Source of the DNA: Amblyornis subalaris
Taxonomy: Eukaryota; Chordata; Aves; Passeriformes; Ptilonorhynchidae
Length of the DNA stretch: 64,000 nt
Assembly: GCA_018881555.1 (NCBI GenBank)
Contig: JACAXG010000071.1
Coordinates: 195,663 to 259,662 of the forward strand
Direction: 5' to 3'
The position numbers were made by a program, and so were the translations under genes. The notes under the pieces were generated by a model. The model saw only the letters and a program-made list of their open reading frames with translations. It was not told the DNA's origin and did no database searches. Position 1 is the first letter of the stretch, and every line of letters begins with the position of its first letter. Below are positions 10,901 to 22,057 of this stretch, piece by piece.

Positions 10901-13900
10901 GAGTACCTGGGAAGAGCCCGGGAGGATCCCTGTGCCCAGGGAAGGGTGGAGGATCCAGCCTGTGGTGTGACCACAGGGCCTGGCTCAGAGGGCATGTGAG
11001 GACACAGCCCTCTGTCACCCCAGGATTCCTCGAGGCTGCCTGTACCAGTCTCCCCAGTTGCTCATATCCTCGGTTATTGATGTGCTCCTTTGTCAGCCAT
11101 TAAAGATTAACCTGCAGGAGTGAGGCTGTGGGAAGGGATGAGTCAGATCCTGCTGCCTCAGCCAGGGAGTTCTGCTGTGTCCCCCAGGCAGCAGGACAAG
11201 GTGGGGTCCCCACTGTGCTGGGACAGCTCTCCCTGAGCCTTGGCAGGAGGTCACAGTCTCAGCAGAGCCCTCTCCGTTCACTCCCAGGATTTCCAGGGCT
11301 GGGCACGGTTGAGTTGAGGCTTTATGGTTTNGTGGTTCTGAATCACAGAATCCTGGAGTGTTTTTGTTTGGAAGGGATGTTAAAGCTCATCCAGTCCCAC
11401 CCCTTGCCNTGGGCAGGGACACCTTCCACTATCCCAGGTTGCTCCAAGCCGCATCCAGCTTGGCTTTAGACACTTCCAGGGATGGGGCAGCCACAGCTTC
11501 TCTGGCAACCTGTGCCGGGGCCTCCCCACCCTCCCAGGAAACAATTCCTTCCCAAAATCCCATCTAACCCTGCTCTCTGGCAGGGGGAAGCCATTCTCCC
11601 TTGTCCTCGTTCTCCTCCTCCTGCTCTTGTCCAGCTCTGCCATACCTTGCACTCCTCACCTTGAGCAGCTGGAGTCCTTGGACCAAAGCCTAAGGTCTCC
11701 ATCCACGATGGGATGAGGTGCTCCATGTGTCCAAGCGTGGAGAGGTGGCAGCAGGACCCTGGTAGAAGCCTGCAGAGCATTCCCTGCCCACGGTCTGGTG
11801 GTGGTCATGACCTTGCTGTGACTTGGGCAGGATTAGTTGGAGATCAGGAAAAGGTTCTTATCCGAGAAGTGCCCTAGGGAATGGTCAGGGCCCCAAGGCT
11901 GCCAGAGCTCCAGGAGCATTTGGACAACGCTCTCAGGGACAGGGTGGGATTGTTGGGGTGTCTGTGCAGGGCTAGGAGCCGGACTGGATGGTCCCTGTGG
12001 GTCCCTTCCTAAATGGGGATATTTTGTGATTCTCCTCCCTGTGGATGGGACTGGCCCGTGTCCCTGTCCCNTTTATCCATGCGTCCCCTCCTTCCCGTGT
12101 GCCGGCAGCACCCCACNGACGTGGATTACCGGGTCATGGCCACCTTCACCGAGTTCTACACCACCCTGCTGGGCTTCGTCAACTTCCGCCTCTACCACTC
12201 CCTGAACCTGCTGTACCCCCCCAAGGTGAGGCCCCCACCCACCCCGGGGTCACTGTGGGGACCACCCCTCCAACCCCGGGGTGGTGGCAGCTTGGATCAG
12301 AGGGAGGGGGGATGGAAGGAGGGATTTTTGGGGTCTCTGTTTTTGGGAGCTGCCCCCCCACCTCTGCTCCTCCCCAGATCGACAGCCAGGCTGAGGATGA
12401 GCTGAAGCCAGCAGAGGGCAAGGAGTACGCCATGGATTCGGAGAGCTACCTGGAGGTGAGGGACACTGCTGGCACTGTGACCCATGGGGACACTGTGTGG
12501 GCTTCCTGTCCTGCCCACAGCCCTCCTGGTGTGGCACCGAGGGGCAGAGCTGGAACCCTGCAGGGTGGAGGGTGCTGATCCCAAACTCCCTGTCCCTTGG
12601 TGTTGGGCACCATCAGCATGGCTGGGGACGCTCCAGAGCCCCATGCTGGGAACAGGGCCTGGAGGAGGCTGAATTCTGTCCAGGCCCAGGGTCTTTTGGC
12701 CTCTTGCTCTGAGAAATCACCTCCTCCCATGGGGCTGCCCCTTTTCCCACCCCATGGATGTGACTCCGTGTCCTGCCCCTGCAGAGGCTCTCAGCTCTGA
12801 GTGCCAGCCTGGCCCGGACGGTGGCTCCAGCCCATGAGGATGAGGTGGAGATGGATGAATTCCCAGTGGAGGGGGTAAGACCCTGGTGGGGGGCTCATCC
12901 CTGGCCTTGGGCGATCCTGTCCTGTGCCCAGGCTGGCAGTTTGGGGACAGCACCTGAGACCCCCCTCTGCCAGGGGGGGCTCGGCAGGGGCTGTTGGTGG
13001 GGAGGAGGCTGAGGGCTCTGCTCCGAGCAGGAGACGGCAGAGCAGATGGATGCCAAGAAGAAGGAGCAGGAGGCCCTGGAGAAGCACAAGAAGCTCTTTG
13101 AGGGGCTGCGCTTCTTCCTCAACAGGGAGGTGCCCCGGGAGCCGCTGGCCTTCGTCATCCGGTGCGTGGTGCCCAGGAGACCCTCGGCCTCCCCCCCAGC
13201 CCCTCTGGTGGGACTTTTGGGGTCAACTCCCCCAGTGTCCCGNGGGTGAGGTGACCCCAAGGGTCCCACCTGACGACTCAGTGGGCTTTGCCTGCAGGTG
13301 CTTTGGTGGCCAGGTGTCCTGGGACAAGTCCCTGTGCATCGGGGCCACCTACGAGGCCAGCGACCCCTCCATCACCCACCACATCATCGACCGGCCCCGC
13401 GTGGACAAGCAGGTGGTTGGCAGGTGGGTGAGGCGGGTGGGCATCCCCCCGACAGCCATCCCAGGGGTGTCCCACGGGCTCCAGAGCCTGAGGGGGACCC
13501 CTCTGCCTCGCCCAGGTATTACCTGCAGCCGCAGTGGGTCTTTGACTCGGTGAATGCCAAGCTGTGCCTGCCCGTGGCCGATTATTTCCCCGGGGTCCTG
13601 CTGCCCCCACACCTCTCNCCCTTCGTGACGGAGCAGGAGGGTGACTACGTCCCTCCCGAGAAGCTGAAGCTGCTGGCCCTGCAGAGGGGAGAGAATCCAG
13701 GTGCTGGGAGCCCTCAGAGGAATGTTGGAGCTGGGCAGGTGTCTGCGCCTGCTCTGGAGCCTTCCCTGGGTAACAGTGGTGTCTCCTTGTAGATGAAGAG
13801 AGTGAGGAGGAGGAAGAGGAGGAAGAAGAGGAGGATGACAATGACAAAGAGGAGGAGGAGGAGGAGGAAGATGAGTCTGAAAAAGAAGAGGAGATGAAGT

Positions 13901-14854
13901 TACAGAAGATGGAAGAGCAGAAGACTCAGAGCACTCAGAACACCAAGGTGGGAGCCCGAGCAGGCAGCTCCGGTGGGTGCTGTCCCTGTCCTGGGACCAC
14001 TGGGACACTCAGAGAGTTGTGGAATGGTTTGGGTTGGGACAGACCTTAAAGCTCATCCAGTCCCACGCCCTGCCGTGGGCAGGGACACCTTCCACTAGAC
14101 CGGGTTGCTCCAAGCCCNGTCCAACACTTCCAGGGATGCTCCTGCCCCCACATTTATGAGCTGCAGCTCCCATCCCTGTCAGGACCTGCCTCAGGGTCCG
14201 GAGGGAGCTGCAGCTCTTCCCTGGCCCTCAGTGAATGGGCTGGAAACGCCTATCCCTGTGGAAGGGGGGGGTGTGTTCCCGGTATCCTGAGCTCCGTGGC
14301 TCCCCACAGGCACTTCCCGTGAAGGTGACAGCGGGGAAGGTGCGGGTGGAGGACAAGCAGCGCCTGGAGCAGGAGCAGCAGAGCGAGGAGAAGCGTTTGG
14401 CCATCATGATGATGAAGAAGAGGGAGAAATACCTCTACAAGAAGATCATGTTCGGGAAGAAGCGCAAAATCCGCGAGGTACGGAGACGGGGCCCCTCACC
14501 TGGATCCTGGGGCGGGCTCTTCCCAAACCCACTTGCTCCTTCCACTCCTCCTGGAGCGGTGAAGGTGTTGAGGGTCCCTCCCCAGTATCCTCAGGCTGCC
14601 CCATGCCTGGGCAGAGCTCCCTGTGCTCCCTCAGGGGCTCTCCATGTCCCAGCCCTGATCCTAGTGCTGGGGGATCAATCCTCCACGTGCAGCTGGAGCT
14701 TTGGTGGGACCGAGGGTCTGCAGCCCCTGTCCTGCTCTGACTGGGGGTCCCGGGGGTCTCTCCCCAGGCCAACAAACTGGCTGAGAAGAGGAAAGCCCAC
14801 GACATGGCCCTCAAAGAGCAGAAGAAGAAGAGCAAGAAGGCACGACGAGCGTGA
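7907..14854 (+). CDS. PES1: PES1, pescadillo ribosomal biogenesis factor 1 (15 coding exons)
   Basis: Nucleolar component of the PeBoW complex (PES1-BOP1-WDR12) needed for 60S subunit assembly. Exons: 7907-7930, 8307-8386, 9084-9237, 9312-9421, 10413-10584, 10809-10898, 12109-12225, 12378-12455, 12785-12874, 13031-13161, 13298-13423, 13516-13700, 13793-13947, 14310-14477, 14768-14854. All phases close, giving 588 residues, the human length. The start [20 protein letters not shown] is the family N-terminus. The pescadillo N-domain covers roughly 1-300. A BRCT domain lies at about 320-415, including [17 protein letters not shown] and [15 protein letters not shown]. An acidic Glu/Asp run in exon 13 and a basic C-terminal tail follow. 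Introns 4, 6 and 13 carry CR1 fragments. The Glu run differs in length from human, which is usual for this segment. Confidence 0.97.
9455..9962 (+). mobile_element. CR1 LINE 3' fragment (PES1 intron 4)
   Basis: Truncated non-LTR element in sense orientation. Hallmarks are GGACAGGACAAGGGGGAATT, GGGAAGGAATTGTTCCCTGG, GGCTTGGAGCAGCCTGGGAT, a TTTAAGGTCCCTTCC block and a terminal TGTGATTCTGTGAT tail. It is 5'-truncated and non-coding. Confidence 0.93.
10150..10275 (+). mobile_element. Old CR1 3' end (PES1 intron 4)
   Basis: Diverged sequence ending in CATGTGGGTCCCTTCCTAAC and ATTCCATGACTC, the typical CR1 3' end. The upstream boundary is uncertain. Confidence 0.5.
11336..11650 (-). mobile_element. 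CR1 fragment, antisense (PES1 intron 6)
   Basis: Reverse-oriented CR1: it begins at the tail (ATCACAGAATCCTGGAG) and runs through GGGCAGGGACACCTTCCACT, CTATCCCAGGTTGCTCCAAG and CAGGAAACAATTCCTTCCCA. Similarity fades after about 11650. Confidence 0.9.
11840..12038 (+). mobile_element. CR1 fragment of a second subfamily (PES1 intron 6)
   Basis: Sense-oriented 3' end with GGCTGCCAGAGCTCCAGGAG, GGGATTGTTGGGGTGTCTGT and CTGTGGGTCCCTTCC, ending GATATTTTGTGATTCT. It matches, in opposite orientation, the CR1 copies at 52745 and 59480. Confidence 0.88.
14010..14150 (-). mobile_element. CR1 fragment, antisense (PES1 intron 13)
   Basis: Short reverse-oriented CR1 3' end with GGTTTGGGTTGGGACAG, CTTAAAGCTCATCCAGTCCC and GGGCAGGGACACCTTCCACT. 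Confidence 0.88.
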
Positions 14855-15222
14855 CNGGGCCGGGGGCTCCCGGAGGGTTTTCCACCATTGCTTTTGGGTG
14901 GGAAAGCCTCGGCTTTGCTCCTGGGACAGAAATGCTGGATTGAGACATTTCCCATCTGTAAATACACCTCCTGCTGTGACTTTCCTCTGGTCCCCTCTGT
15001 GGAATTGGTGTCACGAGGACTGTCCATGCTGGTGCCACCTCTGCCTGAGGAGGAGGAGGCCAAGGAGAGCTCTGGGCTCTGGGATTGTTCCATGTGAATT
15101 TGCACAGCCCTGGGTGCTGGAGCCTGGCTCCCAGGAGCTCCGCAGGGCAGAGGAGTGTGGGGCCCAGAGCTGCTTCAGAGTATCCACACAGAAAACCATA
15201 TTCCCTTGTATTTTTATTTTTA

Positions 15223-15228
15223 ATTAAA
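15223..15228 (+). terminator. Poly(A) signal of PES1
   Basis: ATTAAA (within AATTAAAG) 370 bp after the PES1 stop codon, in an AT-rich patch and followed by a GT-rich stretch (GTTGTGTTTGGTGTCTG). It is the best 3' end candidate for PES1. Confidence 0.7.
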
Positions 15229-15639
15229 GAAGGTGTCGCTTTCCTGGTTGTGTTTGGTGTCTGTTCCTTCTCTCTGGGCATGGGGAAGGCTCCTCAGGGG
15301 CTGATGTGGATGGATGTGGAAATCCATGCATGCTGATCCCCCTGGATGTGTTCCTGGCAGCGCCATCAGCAGCGTTATCCTTCAATCCCATTTTTGCCCC
15401 CAAAAACACCTTGGAGACACCACAGCCAGGGACAAGGTGTCTCATGGGCTTTATGGGTACACCTTTGTCCCCAGGTGTGGTGAAGGCTGCATCACCCTAT
15501 CGGAATTTTTGGAGGACACTTCAGCACTGCTGAGGGGACAGGGCGGGAACCTGGGGAGTGACGGCCCNGGCAGGGACTGAGCTCAGACAGGGAACAGCTG
15601 GGACTGCCCAGCTCGCAGGATTCTGGGATTTATTTTCTT

Positions 15640-16020
15640 TTCTTAGATTTTTTTTTTTTCCATTTTTTTCAAGTTTGCTTTTATTTTAGGTTTGCTTTTT
15701 TTTTTTTTACTGTTTCCAATCTTTTTTTTTCCTCTTTTCTCCCCCTTTTNTCCTTTTCTCTTTCCTTGTTTTCCTGCTTTATAACTTTTCTTTTTTCTCT
15801 TTCTGTTTTTCTCTTTTTTCTTCTTTCTTCTTTTTCCTTTTTTCTTTTTTTTCCCCCCTTTCTTCTTTTTTTCCTTCTATTTTAGTTTCTTTTCCCCTTT
15901 TTATGTTTTTTTAATTTTTCCCTTTCCCTCACTTCCACCCTTTTCTTCCCTTTCCCTTTTTTTTCCCCCTCTTTCCCCCTCTTTTTTTATTTTTTTTTTT
16001 TCCCCTTCACAGGGTTTGGG
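15640..16020 (+). repeat. Long polypyrimidine (T/C) tract
   Basis: About 380 bp of nearly pure T and C on the plus strand (runs of T, CCCTTT and TTTTCC), downstream of PES1. Low complexity, no coding content. Confidence 0.9.
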
Positions 16021-16789
16021 AGGCTTTCACCTTTCTTTTTTATTTTTGTGTTTTTCCCCTTGCTTTCTTCGCATTCCACTCTCACAAGAGGAGTGGGACA
16101 CACTCCTGGGTCACCCCCAGGGCCAGGTTCCCTGTTGGGGCAGCAAACCCTGAGCGGGGCCCCAAACCCTGGGAGCCTCCGGACACCGGCTCCAACCAAA
16201 TCCCAGCTCCCGACAAACCAACCCTGGCTCCAACCAAATCCCAGCTCCCAACAAACCCCAGCGCCAAACCAACGCCGGCTCCAAGCCAACCCCGGTTCCA
16301 GGCCTTGCTCCGCAGGCCGGGCCGAGGGCGCTGGGCCGGCCGGGCAGGGCCGGCGCCGGTGGCCACAGACCGGTCCGGCCGCCCAGCACTGCCCACGGCC
16401 TCTCCGGCCGATAAGGGTGCGTGTCCGGCCGGGAGTGACCCCTCGGTGCTGCCACCTGCTCGGCCTCCTCACCCANTCCCCTCAGGATCCACAGCTCCCT
16501 CGGGATCCGCGGCTCCAGCCCTCGGGGCTTTCAGTGAGTGCTGCTTTTGGTTGGGCTTGGGGTCGCTCTGCCCTCAGGTGAGGGGACAGGGGTGGGGGAC
16601 AGGGTCGTGGAGCCCTCCTGGTCACGCCCCATGGGATGTGGGACGCGGTTACACCCCATGGATGTGGGAGATGGGATGTTGTGGCTTCCCGGGTCGGTCA
16701 CATCCGTCCCTAGGCCGCCACCATCCCGTGGTTGGGCTGCCACATCCCAGCCTCTGTGGTTCTCTTCTGGCTGGAAACCCTTTTCCAAC

Positions 16790-17040
16790 CTATCCCCCCC
16801 CAAAAANGGGGGAACCTGGAAACCGTTCGCAATCCACCCCCCAAAAAAGGGGAAACCTAGAAACCTTTCACGACCCATGTCCAAAAAAAGGGGAAACCTG
16901 GAAAATCTTTGGAAGCCACCCCCCAAAAAACCCACAAGGGAAGCCTGGAATCCCTTCATAATCCACCCCCAAAAAGGGGAAACCCTGGAATCCTTTTGCA
17001 ACCAATCCCAAAAAAAGAGGGGGAAACCTGGAATTAGGAG
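16790..17040. repeat. ~35 bp minisatellite CCCCAAAAAAGGGGAAACCTGG
   Basis: Roughly seven imperfect units, each with a C-run, an A-run, GGGGAAACCTGGAA and a T-rich end. Each unit has an internal CCCC/GGGG self-complementary core. Confidence 0.88.
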
Positions 17041-17869
17041 AGGTGCCCTGTGGAGAGGGATGGGACAGCTCCTTGCTCCCACATTCTGGTTCCACGGCAA
17101 ATCCTGTGATTGTGCTCAGCTGCCTTCATCCCTCCTCTTGCAATGATGATGATGATGAACATGGGGCTATTCTGGCTTTTCCTGATCCCAGAGGGTTGCA
17201 CAGGTTACCCTGGTGTGGCAACTGCTCCTGCTGAGGTTGGGCAGGATGGGGCAGACGACAGGGATGAGGCAAGAACTGCCAGCTCACTGCAGCATGATGC
17301 CCCCAAATCCTGTGAGCTCTGAACCTCAAACACTTCCAACAGGGATGGCGAGTCCTGGCCAAGAGGGTGTCCCGCGGTGCCGGGGTGGTCGCCCTCACTT
17401 GGTGACCCAAGGCCATCACCCCCTTTAGTGACAGAGACCCGGATCTGAGGGCAGCAGGAAGAGCCAAGGCTGGATCTGGGAGCACAAGGGCCCCTTTTGC
17501 ACCCTGCGACGTGTGGGGCGATGGACCACGGACGGGGCTGAGCCCTCCTGGTGCGGCTGGGCCACCCCTTGGGCACCTGCTTGGCCAGCGTGACCGGGGG
17601 AGGGTGGAAAGGCTCGTGGCACCGAGGTGGCTCCGCACTTATCGCACCAAGGTTGGAGACGCTGAAATATTGATGCCATTAAGGCCATAAATCCAGGGAG
17701 ATACGGCAGGAGGGAGGGAGGGAGGGAGGCAGGCATGGGGGCGGGGAAGCTGAGGGAGGATGAAGAGGAGCTGATGGCGCGTGGCCAGAGTGCCTCGGGG
17801 AGCAGGCGGCTAGGACGGGGTACAGGAACGAGCTCCCCAAATCCAGGTGAGCNCCGGCTGCGGGAGGTG

Positions 17870-18480
17870 ACGGCCGGGCCATGAGCTGTCCTGCTGGAGG
17901 AGGAGGAGGATGGTGGCTGGCGAGAGGTGGGTGCCACCGCCCGGGGACAGCCGTCGTCACCCAGGGCCGTGGGGCCAAGCCGGGCTGGTGGCAGGGAGCC
18001 GAGGGGCCGGCGGTGGGGCCCGCGGGGACAATGTCCCCGTTGANGCCGCGGACGCAGATGGAGACAAACGTCCCCGTTGTTCCCGGCGCGGGCTGAATGG
18101 CTCCTCTGTGCCCCGGCAGTGGGTGGGGAGCCGGGTGGCTCGGGGTGGCCGCGGGCACCCAGGGCCGGCCCCGGGGAGCCGGGCAGTGCCCGGCCGCAGC
18201 CCCTCGTCCCTCCGCCAGCCGCTCCCACTCCTCTCCCGTTCCCCCTTCCCAGGCCGCCGACCCAGGGCCGCGATCCCGGTGATGCCATAAACACCGCGGT
18301 GGAGCGGGGAGGCTTCGGAAAAGCCGGCATTTGCGGGGAGCTGCCCGGGAAGAGCTTATTCCATGTCGGAGCAGCATCGGCACCCCCGCCCCGTGCCGCC
18401 CGCTCCCCCGGCACCCCGGCCAGCACAGGAGAGCAGAGGGACGGCCCAGCGCCAGCGACGCAGGCAGAGGGAAAGGTGAT
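17870..18480. other. CpG-rich block in the PES1-GAL3ST1 spacer
   Basis: High CpG density with no convincing coding exon. It could be an upstream promoter of GAL3ST1 or of a non-coding transcript. Confidence 0.4.
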
Positions 18481-18489
18481 AGATATCGG

Positions 18490-18665
18490 GAGGGTGTCGG
18501 GATGCTTGGAGGGTGGTAAGGTGCTTGGAGGGTGGCGGGATGGGAAGGGGGCAGGAGGATGCTTGGGGGGCAGCAGNATGATAAGGAGGTAGTGGGATGC
18601 TTGAGGGGGTGTTGGGATGCTTGGAGGGTGTTGGGATGCTGGGGGGGCACTGGGATGCTCGGGAA
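18490..18665. repeat. GGATGCTTGGAGGGTG minisatellite
   Basis: Imperfect tandem units of about 17-20 bp containing GGGATGCTTGGAGGGT, at the right flank of the CpG block. Confidence 0.8.
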
Positions 18666-19111
18666 GCAGCTCTATGGGACAGGATGCCAGAGGAATTTAT
18701 GTACCCGTGGGGGTTGCACAAAGGGGACAGGGGGTAGGAAGCACCATGCCTGTGTGGAATGAGGCCTGTGGAAAAGAGTGCATCCACAGATTTGTAGGAT
18801 CAGGGGAGCAAGCAGGTGGATATGCTTTGTGTATGGCAGATACAGGTGTTTGGCCCTAAAAAAAATAGATCCCATAGGAAAAACCCAAAAGCAGGCTCTG
18901 GGATGGCCCCAGGGAGCTGGAAGCTCCTGGGACACAAAGATGGAGCTGCAGAGCTGCATGGCCTGGCCTGTCCCGGGGGTAACTCTTGAGGACATGGAGG
19001 GTGCAGCCGTGTTCTCCAGCTGCGAATTTCAGCTAGCTGGAGCCGCACCTGCCCTGTGCCTGTGGGAGCCCCAGGAAAACGCCTGGTGCACCAGGTTTCT
19101 CCTAACCAGCT

Positions 19112-19124
19112 ATTAATAATTAAG
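19112..19124. promoter_or_regulatory. HNF1-like palindrome
   Basis: ATTAATAATTAAG matches the HNF1 consensus GTTAATNATTAAC at 11 of 13 positions and sits in an AT-rich island in otherwise GC-rich DNA. It is 2.9 kb upstream of the first GAL3ST1 coding exon. Binding is not shown. Confidence 0.35.
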
Positions 19125-19719
19125 CTGCTCATTGAAGGCAAAGTCAATAGAGCATTTGGCTGGGAAGCATTTGGCAGAACCACCCCAGGGAGCCAGGCAG
19201 GGTGGAGCAAGGCATTCCCTTGGCACCCCAAAGGTCTGGAATGGGGTGCCGTGTGGTCCTAGGGGCCTGGCGGGTTCCCATCAGGATCTGTCAGGATCCA
19301 TTTGGACCCATCAGGGGGTTCATGGTGCCATGTCAGTCGCTTCCACAGGGTTGGTGCCAGCTCCGCTCCCACCCAGCAGAACCCACAGAAGTGGGTGCCG
19401 CCCCCAGCCCTCTCCACTGGCTTTTCCGGGTGGTGCCCGGTGGTGACTGTGATGGAATCACGGCCACGGTGTAAAACCGAACTCCAGCTGCTCCTGGGCA
19501 CATGGAGCCCTCTGGCATTCACACCCACACGGTGGTTTTGGGATACAGTCAGAGCCACCTGCTGTCCCCGTGGCGACACTGTGCAGCCCCACATCCACAG
19601 GAAAACCACTCGGGAAGAGGCTGGATGCATCAGCCCTGCCCGATCCAGAGGTCCCTGTGGCAGGGGAAGTAGGGGGGGCTTGGATGAGCTTTCCGGGTGC
19701 CCCAGGTGCCCCCCCCTCG

Positions 19720-20240
19720 CNGTGCCCNCCCGTCCGCGGCGCCGTGCCCAGCACCCGGCCGCAGCCCGGGGCTCCGGTTGCATTTTCCATTCATTATTCA
19801 TCGCGCTGGAAATCTCGGCAGCACGAGCCGATCCGACCGGGGGGGGGGCCGGCGCGGGGGAGCGGCGGGAACGGCGGCACCCCGGGATCGCCGCGCTCCG
19901 GTAACCGCGGTGCCGGGGGGTCGGCCGGGAACCGGGGGGGCTTTGCCTCGGGGCCTCGGGCTGGGAGTGGAATGCGCCGGGGTGCGATCCACGGCTCATC
20001 CCAGCGGGATCTCATCGCGCCGGAATACCCGCGGGAGGTCTGCGGCGCTGAGGGGGTGATGCGAGGCGGGGGTGGGGGCCGGGGGTTACTTTGGGGGGGG
20101 TTATTCAGCGGGGGCGCAGCCGGCCTTGGCTGAAGGGTTCCGGAGGATGCAGAGCAGCGGGAGCAGCGGGAGCAGCGGGAGCTCGGGCAGGCGATGCTGC
20201 TCCTGCTGCTAAAGGGGGGTGCAGGGCGGGGGGGGCTCGG
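19720..20240. promoter_or_regulatory. CpG island, candidate GAL3ST1 promoter
   Basis: CpG-dense block that ends near a 10 bp repeat (GAGCAGCGGG, about 20152-20182). It is the nearest CpG island upstream of the GAL3ST1 coding exons and the likeliest promoter. Confidence 0.45.
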
Positions 20241-20463
20241 CCCCCAGCTCCGGGGGGCTCCCGGGTGCAGAGCTCAGTGGGGACTGCGGTCACGGGTGGC
20301 GTGTCTCTGCGTCCCCGTGTCCCCGTGTCCCCGTGTCCTGCCGCAGGGGACGGCTCTGCTGCAATGCGGTGTCACACTGAGGGTGACCCCCGTCTCCCGG
20401 GAGGAGGGAGGGGAGGGGGATGGGGGGCACGGAGGAGGGCTGGGGAGGGGGCGGCTTGTGCGG

Positions 20464-21470
20464 GGGCTGTGTGTGTGTATGTGTGTGCACGTGTGTGTCT
20501 GTATGAACATGACTGATGCGTGTGTGTGCACGCACATTATGTGTGTGTGTGTGCATGTGTGTACATTATGTGTGTGTGTGCACGTGTGTATGAACATGAT
20601 CGATGTGTGTGTGTGTGTGTATGNNNNNNNNNNNNNNNNNNNNNNNNNNNNNNNNNNNNNNNNNNNNNNNNNNNNNNNNNNNNNNNNNNNNNNNNNNNNN
20701 NNNNNNNNNNNNNNNNNNNNNNNNNNNNNNNNNNNNNNNNNNNNNNNNNNNNNNNNNNNNNNNNNNNNNNNNNNNNNNNNNNNNNNNNNNNNNNNNNNNN
20801 NNNNNNNNNNNNNNNNNNNNNNNNNNNNNNNNNNNNNNNNNNNNNNNNNNNNNNNNNNNNNNNNNNNNNNNNNNNNNNNNNNNNNNNNNNNNNNNNNNNN
20901 NNNNNNNNNNNNNNNNNNNNNNNNNNNNNNNNNNNNNNNNNNNNNNNNNNNNNNNNNNNNNNNNNNNNNNNNNNNNNNNNNNNNNNNNNNNNNNNNNNNN
21001 NNNNNNNNNNNNNNNNNNNNNNNNNNNNNNNNNNNNNNNNNNNNNNNNNNNNNNNNNNNNNNNNNNNNNNNNNNNNNNNNNNNNNNNNNNNNNNNNNNNN
21101 NNNNNNNNNNNNNNNNNNNNNNNNNNNNNNNNNNNNNNNNNNNNNNNNNNNNNNNNNNNNNNNNNNNNNNNNNNNCGATCGATGTGTGTGTGTGTCCTCA
21201 TGCACACAGGAGCACACGTGAGGGTGCAGGTGTTTGTGTGCACACATGTGTGTGAGGATGTCTGTGTCCTTGGGGGATTCCTGAGTGTATCCGTGTGTGT
21301 CCGTGTGTGCACCTGGATGCGTGAACGTGCAAAGGTGTGTGCCCTGTGTGTGCCTGCACACACGTGGCTGGATGTCTGTGCAGCTGTGTGCTGGCTGTGC
21401 ACACACCTCTGTGTGTGTGTGTATGGTGTGTGGGTGTGGTGTGGGTGTGGGTGTGGGTGTGTTTGGGGGT
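20464..21470. repeat. GT-rich microsatellite/minisatellite containing the assembly gap
   Basis: Interrupted TG repeats with embedded longer units, such as TATGAACATGATCGATG, on the left of an N run. The right flank resumes with CGATCGATGTGTGTG, so the gap lies inside the tandem array. Confidence 0.9.
20624..21175. other. Assembly gap (552 N)
   Basis: Run of 552 unknown bases. Any reading frame across it is meaningless. Confidence 0.99.
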
Positions 21471-21797
21471 GCCATCCTGCCCCTGCACCCCTCTGTCCNC
21501 ACCCTGGGCCAGCCNGAGGTGCTGTGGCCAGAGGGCCCCCCCGAGCCCCCCGTTGCTGCTGTAGGGGCCAGAGAGGCCGCACTGGGTGGGTACAGCAGCA
21601 CCCAAACCACCCCGAGCTGCTGCAGCGCAGGCTACGGCCTGCAGGTTTTCCTGGGAAAATGGATCCNGGCGCCCTCAGGAAGCTCCCGCCAGTGCTGGTG
21701 GTGTCCCACTGGAGGATGCCCACTCTGCCCCTGGGTTGCCCATGGCCCAGCTCCCCCTCCGCCCAATCCCAGCTCCAAAGCCTCTCCCCTCGGGCCN

Positions 21798-21843
21798 GGG
21801 AGTCACCCTGGGAGTCACCCTGGGAGTCACCCTGGGAGTCACT
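21798..21843. repeat. 12 bp tandem repeat GGGAGTCACCCT
   Basis: Four consecutive 12 bp units (three identical, the last diverging), 200 bp upstream of the first GAL3ST1 coding exon. Confidence 0.9.
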
Positions 21844-22057
21844 CGGTTTTCCCAGGGCGGGCAAAGGTCGGTTGGGCAGGCACAGCCGCTGGGCCTGGGC
21901 CAGGGATCTGCTGTGCTCCTGGCTGGGACACACCAGGCACCGGTGAGATGCTTTCCCGGGAGTTGCCATGCCCGTGGAATGGCCACGTGCCGCCCCACGC
22001 CCCGGTCCCCNTGTCCTTGTCCCCAGCGTCTCTCCTCTCTGGCTGCAGGTGACCAGG

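Larger units (their letters stand above)
14855..22048. other. PES1-GAL3ST1 intergenic spacer
   Basis: Beyond the PES1 3' UTR (to about 15250) no coding gene could be supported. It contains, in order: unremarkable sequence, the pyrimidine tract, a CCAACCAAATCCCAGCTCC repeat at about 16185-16285, the CCAAAAAAGGGGAAACCTGG minisatellite, CpG-rich blocks (17870-18480 and 19720-20240), the GGATGCTTGGAGGGT repeat, an AT-rich motif patch near 19110, and a GT-rich stretch with an assembly gap. One or more 5' non-coding exons of GAL3ST1 are expected in the right part, but none can be placed with confidence. Confidence 0.6.

Noticed and set aside
15260..15580. Small open frames downstream of the PES1 poly(A) signal
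   Set aside because: No conserved peptide recognised, overlapping open frames on both strands, and no CpG island or splice signals.
18700..18860. Short coding-looking segments (GNEACGKEC-like frames) in the PES1-GAL3ST1 spacer
   Set aside because: Several frames are open at once, no splice sites or homology are recognisable, and composition is unremarkable.
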